Shown: one piece after another, positions 59,773-64,000 of the stretch | Layout of the letters: each line of letters opens with the position of its first letter | Numbering within the stretch: position 1 is the first letter of the stretch | Source of the DNA: Fen-1308 sp035319125 | GTDB lineage: Bacteria; Nitrospirota; Thermodesulfovibrionia; Thermodesulfovibrionales; Dissulfurispiraceae | Assembly: GCA_035319125.1 (NCBI GenBank) | Contig: DATHDG010000011.1 | Coordinates: forward strand, 62,001 to 126,000 | Direction of reading: 5' to 3' | DNA length: 64,000 nucleotides | Made by a program: the position numbers and the translations under genes | Notes under the pieces: generated by a model | What the model saw: the letters and a program-made list of their open reading frames with translations, nothing else | Told to the model about the DNA's origin: nothing | Database searches by the model: none

Positions 59773-59810
59773 TTGACATTTATCATATAAATATATATAA
59801 ATATATTTAT
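59773..59810 (+). promoter_or_regulatory. arsR-type promoter with overlapping inverted repeat
   Basis: TTGACA (59773-59778) and TATAAA (59796-59801) are spaced by exactly 17 bp, close to consensus. The 10-bp arms ATAAATATAT (59787-59796) and ATATATTTAT (59801-59810) form an inverted repeat around the -10 box, a likely site for the ArsR-family repressor. The start codon begins 8 bp after the -10 box, so the message should have almost no leader. Confidence 0.7.
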
Positions 59811-60213
59811 GTTTGAAATAACTCAGGCCATGAAGCTGCTTTCCGACAAATCTCGCCTGCGGATATTGATGCTCCTCAAGGATAGAGAACTGTGCGTCTG
59901 TCAGATAATGGGAGTGCTTGGAATGTCACAGCCTCTTGTTTCCCGCAACTTGTCGTTACTGTTAAGGGCCGGGTTTCTGGGCGACCGCAGAGAAGGAAAA
60001 ATGATTTTCTACACTATCAGGAAATCGCCGGAAAAACTCCAGCGTACTTTGCTTGGCATTGTAATTGATAGTCTCAAGGAAGACCCAATTGTTTCGGAGG
60101 ATTTGAAGTCTCTTGGTGAATGCCGGGAGTACCAGAAGATTACGGGCAAGTGCGGAATGGAAACCTATTTGGCATATATGGAAAAGAAATTGCGAAAATC
60201 AAAAAAGCACTAA
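59809..60213 (+). CDS. ArsR-family transcription regulator
   Basis: A 134-residue winged-helix protein: MKLLSDKSRLRILMLLKDRELCVCQI, with ELCVCQ the metal/arsenite-binding-type CVC motif, and MSQPLVSRNLSLLLRAGFL as recognition helix. It likely represses its own promoter and the efflux operon that follows 30 bp later, releasing on metal or arsenite binding. The C-terminal part has extra cysteines (LGECREY, GKCGME). Confidence 0.88.
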   Translation: MFEITQAMKLLSDKSRLRILMLLKDRELCVCQIMGVLGMSQPLVSRNLSLLLRAGFLGDRREGKMIFYTIRKSPEKLQRTLLGIVIDSLKEDPIVSEDLKSLGECREYQKITGKCGMETYLAYMEKKLRKSKKH

Positions 60214-60243
60214 GGCTGGGATCATGACAGGAGAGAATGAAAT

Positions 60244-61608
60244 ATGCTGTTCCTAAAGAGGGCAGGGTTTTATTACTGGTTATCGCTAGCTGTTTGTGCT
60301 GCATTGTTATCATTTGCTTCGCCTTTGATCGCAGCAGATCGAGCATTCACCTTAAAGGAATCGGTTGCGAGAGCTCTCGGTGAAAACCATGAGCTTAAAG
60401 CATTGGGCTATAATCTGGATGCTGAAGCTGAAAATGTAGGAATAGCCCGAAGCGCATGGTTCCCGCATTTTAGTTTCGAGGAACGCTTTATGCGGACTAA
60501 CAATCCAACTGCCGCATTCGCCGCTAAATTGAATCAGGGCAGATTCAGCCAGCAGGATTTTGCAATCGACTCTCTTAATAATCCGCATGACTTAAACGAT
60601 TTCCAGACATCCTTTTCAGCAGAACAGCTCGTCTTTTCGGGAAAGGCGCTGTTTGGCCTAGATATGTCCAAAATCAGTCGGGATGCAAGAAAAGAAGAAT
60701 TGCTGAGAAAAAGGCAGGATATTGCATTTCAGGTCATTAAAACATATCTTTCCGCACAGACGGCCAGGAAATTTGTCGAAGCCGCTGAACAGGGTGTCAA
60801 GGATGCTGAGGAACATAGAAGGATTGCACAACTGCGCTACGATTCCGGGCTCGGGCTTTACTCAGATGTTCTGAGGGCATCCACTGGTGTTGACGCAGCC
60901 AACCAGGCTTTGGTGTCAGCTTCGACAAATGTGGGCATTGCAAAACGGGCATTGGGGCTTCTTTTGGGTGTAGAGGAATCCGTCGAGGTCAACGATGAAC
61001 CCTTTGTCATACCGCATAGAGACATTTCAATCTATATCGACAGCGCTATAGCCAGGAATGATGTTAAAGCGATGAAACTCTATCTCGAAAATGCACGTAA
61101 AAATGTAAGTTATGCGAGTGCCGGTTATTTCCCCGAAATGGGAGTTGGCGGGTCCTATCAGCGCAATGATCACAGGCAGCCTTTGGGCGGTGAGGGCGAC
61201 AGCTGGACGGTGCAGGCTTTCTTGCGTTGGAATATATTTGACGGCTTCAAGCGAGAGCATGAAAGAAGCAAGGCGAAATTCCAGGTTTCAGAAGCTGAGG
61301 AACGGCTATTAACGCTTAAACAGGCAGTGTCGTATAAGATTTATGAAGCCTATCTCAATGCAGAGGAAGCCAGGAAGAATGAGGAGCTTGCAAACTCGGC
61401 CCTGAAAACAGCTGAGGAGGGGAAACGGCTTGTAGAGCTCAGATATCAAAACTCACTGTCGCCTATCGTAGATCTCCTCGATTCTCAGGCAAACCTCGAT
61501 CATCAGAGAGCTGCCCATATTGCAAGGTCTAACGATTATCGTTTGGCGAGTGCGAACCTCAGTTTTCAGGGAGGAATGCTGCTGCAGGATCTTGGTCTGG
61601 ACCAATAA
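60244..61608 (+). CDS. TolC-family outer-membrane efflux protein
   Basis: A 454-residue protein with a signal peptide (LSLAVCAALLSFASPLIA) and the two-repeat coiled-coil pattern of outer-membrane factors, e.g. VKDAEEHRRIAQLRYDSGLGLYSDVLRA and KTAEEGKRLVELRYQNSLSPIVDLLDSQANL. It forms the outer-membrane channel of the RND pump encoded downstream. Start ATG with GACAGGAGAGAATGAA upstream. Confidence 0.93.
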   Translation: MLFLKRAGFYYWLSLAVCAALLSFASPLIAADRAFTLKESVARALGENHELKALGYNLDAEAENVGIARSAWFPHFSFEERFMRTNNPTAAFAAKLNQGRFSQQDFAIDSLNNPHDLNDFQTSFSAEQLVFSGKALFGLDMSKISRDARKEELLRKRQDIAFQVIKTYLSAQTARKFVEAAEQGVKDAEEHRRIAQLRYDSGLGLYSDVLRASTGVDAANQALVSASTNVGIAKRALGLLLGVEESVEVNDEPFVIPHRDISIYIDSAIARNDVKAMKLYLENARKNVSYASAGYFPEMGVGGSYQRNDHRQPLGGEGDSWTVQAFLRWNIFDGFKREHERSKAKFQVSEAEERLLTLKQAVSYKIYEAYLNAEEARKNEELANSALKTAEEGKRLVELRYQNSLSPIVDLLDSQANLDHQRAAHIARSNDYRLASANLSFQGGMLLQDLGLDQ

Positions 61609-61624
61609 ATACGGGAGAGATGCA

Positions 61625-62752
61625 ATGAAATATCTTTCATCAGAACAAAATAGACATTGGATGGTGGTAATGCACGCTGCCATACTTTTTATTTTGCTTG
61701 CTCTAACAGGATGCCAAGAAAAGGTTTCACCGGGGACAGCTGAGGTGAAGCGGCCATCGGTCTCCGGTGTTACTACAGCTGAACTGAAAGTGTCTCCAGT
61801 GGACGATTATTATGAAAGTTCCGGCACTATTAAGGCAAAGAACATTGGTGTTATATCAAGCAGGATAATGGGGAGCGTAACATCGATAGCAGTTCAGGAG
61901 GGGCAGCGCGTAAGCCAGGGGCAAATACTGCTTACTATAGATAACAGTGATGCTGCACAAAGAGCAAAGGCTGCAGAAAACGCCGTGGAGTCTGCACGTC
62001 AGCAGAAGCAACTGGCGGATGTGACTTTTTCGAGATATGCCAGGCTGTATGAAGCAAAGGCTTTGTCGAGACAGGAATTCGATCAGGTAGAGGCGCAGAG
62101 GAAGATCGCCGGGAGCGAGTTCGAGCGCGCACAGGCGATGCTCAAAGAGGCGCAAACATATAAGGGATATGCCACACTGAGGGCGCCTTTTACGGGAATT
62201 GTTACTGGCAGAAAAATTGATCCGGGCAGTATGGCAATGCCCGGCATGCAGCTTATGACTGTTGAGGATACATCGAAATTTCTGGTGGAAGTGCCGGTAG
62301 ATGAGAGGCTGTCTGCAAAACTAAAGGTTGGTGATCCGGTTGACATGAGCGTAGATGCGCTTGATCTCAACATGAAGTGCAAGGTTTCTGAGGTTGTGCC
62401 TTCCGTTGATCCTATGTCGAGGACATTCATTGTAAAGGTTGCAACCAGCGGACAGGGCCTGAGGACAGGACTTTACGCCAAGATCAGAATCCCCACGGGT
62501 AAAAAGGAAGCACTTATCGTTCCCATCTCGTCAATTGTGGAGAAGGGACAGCTGAACGGCGTATACAGCGTGGATGCGAAAGGTATTATTTCGTATCGTC
62601 TGGTCCGTATGGGTAAACGCTTTGGCAGCAGTGTAGAAATAATCTCGGGACTGAATGCGGGCGATAAAATCATCGTAGCCGGTACGGACAAGGCTATAGA
62701 CGGCGGTGTCACGGAATCTCAGAAACCTTCAGCTTCGGAGAAAAAGCAGTGA
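61625..62752 (+). CDS. RND efflux periplasmic adaptor (membrane fusion) lipoprotein
   Basis: A 375-residue protein: signal peptide with the lipobox LTGC, a biotinyl-lipoyl-like domain SSRIMGSVTSIAVQEGQRVSQGQIL, a coiled hairpin, and GYATLRAPFTGIVTGRKIDPG. It bridges the inner-membrane pump and the TolC-type channel. The ATG at 61625 has GGGAGAG; the frame extends upstream only through the end of the TolC-type gene. Its stop overlaps the RND gene by 4 bp. Confidence 0.93.
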   Translation: MKYLSSEQNRHWMVVMHAAILFILLALTGCQEKVSPGTAEVKRPSVSGVTTAELKVSPVDDYYESSGTIKAKNIGVISSRIMGSVTSIAVQEGQRVSQGQILLTIDNSDAAQRAKAAENAVESARQQKQLADVTFSRYARLYEAKALSRQEFDQVEAQRKIAGSEFERAQAMLKEAQTYKGYATLRAPFTGIVTGRKIDPGSMAMPGMQLMTVEDTSKFLVEVPVDERLSAKLKVGDPVDMSVDALDLNMKCKVSEVVPSVDPMSRTFIVKVATSGQGLRTGLYAKIRIPTGKKEALIVPISSIVEKGQLNGVYSVDAKGIISYRLVRMGKRFGSSVEIISGLNAGDKIIVAGTDKAIDGGVTESQKPSASEKKQ

Positions 62753-64000
62753 CGGGAATCGGCATTTCGGGCAGAATCGCCCGGGCATTCATAAACTCAA
62801 AACTTACGCCTTTAATGGTTGCGGCATCGCTTCTATTGGGTATGTTTGCAGTGCTGGTAACGCCCCGCGAGGAAGAACCTCAAATAGTAGTGCCAATGAT
62901 CGATGTGATGGTCGCTTATCCGGGGGCTGCCGCCAAAGAGGTTGAAGCGCGTGTTACCAGGCCCATGGAGCAACTGCTATGGGAGATCAAAGGGGTCGAA
63001 TATGTCTATTCCATAGCAAAGCCCGGTTCTGATCTGACTATCGTCAGGTTCTTTGTCGGAGAGAACATGGAAGACAGTATTGTGAAGGTCTACAACAAAC
63101 TGATGTCGCATTATGACATCATCCCAAGGGGCGTATCACAGCCCATAGTTAAGCCGCGGTCAATAGATGATGTCCCAATCCTGACACTTACACTATGGAG
63201 CAGCAATGATCGTTATTCCGGTTACGAACTCAGGCGAATTGCTGCTGAACTGTCGAATGAGCTCAAAAAGGATCAGAACGTATCGGAGGTTTCTCTTATA
63301 GGAGGACAACGCCGTCAGGTCAAAATCAGTATCGATCCGGAAAGATTGCGTGCGTATGGATTCTCGTCACAGCAGATTGTTGGCGCTCTGCAGAAGTCTA
63401 ACTTCATGTTGCCATCCGGTTCTTTTTCCAGCGGCAACAGGGACATGCTTGTTGAGACCGGTGCTTTCCTGAAGAACGCCGAAGAGGTTGGAAGTGTTGT
63501 AGTCTCAGCAAATAACGGCAGACCTGTATATCTGAGGGATGTTGTAGGCATCGAAGACGGGCCGGAAGAGCCTGCCGATTATGTGTTCATGGGACTTGGT
63601 CCCTCTGCTGCCAAAAAAGGGATTACTGCCGGAAGGGTGGGTGAGCATGAAGCTGTAACTATAACCGTCGCCAAAAAGAAAGGCGCGAATGCGAGCATCG
63701 TTGCAAATGATGCATTGCAGAAATCAGAAGCCCTTAGGGGCACTCTCATGCCGTCGGATATACAAGTGACTGTCACGCGCAATTATGGAGATACGGCAAA
63801 GGAGAAATCGGACGAACTGCTGGAGCATATGATGATTGCTACTGTTGCAGTAGTGATGCTAATAGCTCTAGCCCTCGGCTGGCATGAATCCGTTGTTGTT
63901 GCGGTGGCTGTGCCTGTAACGCTTGCTCTTACTTTGCTAATCAATTATCTATATGGCTATACGCTTAACAGGGTGACGCTCTTTGCACTTATTTTTTCTA
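62749..64000 (+). CDS. RND inner-membrane efflux pump (partial, continues past window)
   Basis: The first 417 codons of an AcrB/CzcA/HME-type pump: N-terminal span (KLTPLMVAASLLLGMFAVL), then the YPGAAAKEVEARVTRPME porter motif and AYGFSSQQIVGALQKSN; the second membrane helix begins near the window end (MMIATVAVVMLIALALG). Exports toxic compounds or metals by proton motive force. GTG start in a GTGA overlap with the adaptor. Substrate cannot be told from this part; the ArsR regulator with CVC suggests a metal or metalloid. Confidence 0.93.
   Translation, partial: MTGIGISGRIARAFINSKLTPLMVAASLLLGMFAVLVTPREEEPQIVVPMIDVMVAYPGAAAKEVEARVTRPMEQLLWEIKGVEYVYSIAKPGSDLTIVRFFVGENMEDSIVKVYNKLMSHYDIIPRGVSQPIVKPRSIDDVPILTLTLWSSNDRYSGYELRRIAAELSNELKKDQNVSEVSLIGGQRRQVKISIDPERLRAYGFSSQQIVGALQKSNFMLPSGSFSSGNRDMLVETGAFLKNAEEVGSVVVSANNGRPVYLRDVVGIEDGPEEPADYVFMGLGPSAAKKGITAGRVGEHEAVTITVAKKKGANASIVANDALQKSEALRGTLMPSDIQVTVTRNYGDTAKEKSDELLEHMMIATVAVVMLIALALGWHESVVVAVAVPVTLALTLLINYLYGYTLNRVTLFALIFS

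Noticed and set aside
61520..61624. 35-codon extension of the efflux adaptor into the TolC-type gene
   Set aside because: It lies entirely antiphase inside the end of the preceding gene and hides the lipoprotein signal; the ATG at 61625 has a ribosome site.
1..64000. CRISPR arrays, tRNA and rRNA genes
   Set aside because: Looked for direct repeats with regular spacers, tRNA cloverleaf and CCA-type ends, and rRNA blocks by eye; none seen. A tRNAscan/Infernal run would be needed to be certain.

Overview
The window reads as a chromosomal segment of an anaerobic, sulfur-metabolising, Gram-negative (diderm) bacterium. The best guess is the Nitrospirota (Thermodesulfovibrionia-like), with some Desulfobacterota lineages as the alternative; this rests on gene content only. 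Indicators are the dissimilatory sulfite reductase membrane complex genes (dsrK-J-O-P), the futalosine menaquinone gene mqnD, a double-cubane iron-sulfur protein with its activator, KDO genes, lipoproteins and an RND efflux system. No rRNA, tRNA, CRISPR array or transposase gene was seen.

Layout. 1-4.9 kb: end of dsrK, a dsrJ whose product carries an extra OmpA-like domain, dsrO, dsrP, a small ferredoxin, then a convergent cluster dsrH-dsrE-dsrF-tusA. 5-10.5 kb: a hydrolase and an envelope/lipid run (kdsD, kdsC, pgsA, plsY, queC, a DRTGG-type ATPase). 10.6-14.5 kb: an orphan response regulator, a His/Met-rich secreted protein and a YeiH-type exporter with a 55-residue membrane partner. 14.7-20.2 kb: a 1388-residue PPDK-like protein followed by an atypical GAPDH. 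20.2-24.2 kb: accessory region with ubiX, a toxin-antitoxin pair, a frame-disrupted gene and a flavin reductase.

24.3-26.8 kb holds the most novel-looking locus: a 67-residue peptide, a radical SAM protein with extra cysteines, a Cys-rich lipoprotein and a secreted protein, all on the minus strand, which resembles a peptide-modification (RiPP-like) system. 27-37 kb: heme genes (hemH, protoporphyrinogen oxidase), the double-cubane protein pair, a methyltransferase, glycogen phosphorylase and mqnD, interspersed with two copies, in opposite orientation, of a 167-168 bp element with terminal inverted repeats (MITE-like). 37-45.4 kb: CIRCE-controlled groES-groEL, mltG, ispG, a second fold-back element, trmN6-like gene, a small signalling cluster with a receiver lacking its phosphoacceptor, a thioesterase and a PAS histidine kinase. 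45.5-56.4 kb: two Dpp-type permeases, glnE, a DUF255 thioredoxin-like protein, a pentapeptide-repeat protein, a histidine kinase and a thioredoxin-reductase-like flavoprotein.

56.4-59.7 kb is a nitrogen cluster: a sigma-54-type promoter, a stand-alone NifA/NtrC-type HTH protein, an outer-membrane protein, AmtB and P-II. With glnE upstream, this outlines ammonium uptake and its control. The window ends in an ArsR regulator and a TolC/MFP/RND efflux operon, cut off by the window edge.

All functions are inferred from sequence motifs and family knowledge read by eye; no database search was run. Start codons were chosen by ribosome-binding site, overlap and family length, and several differ from the longest possible reading frame.
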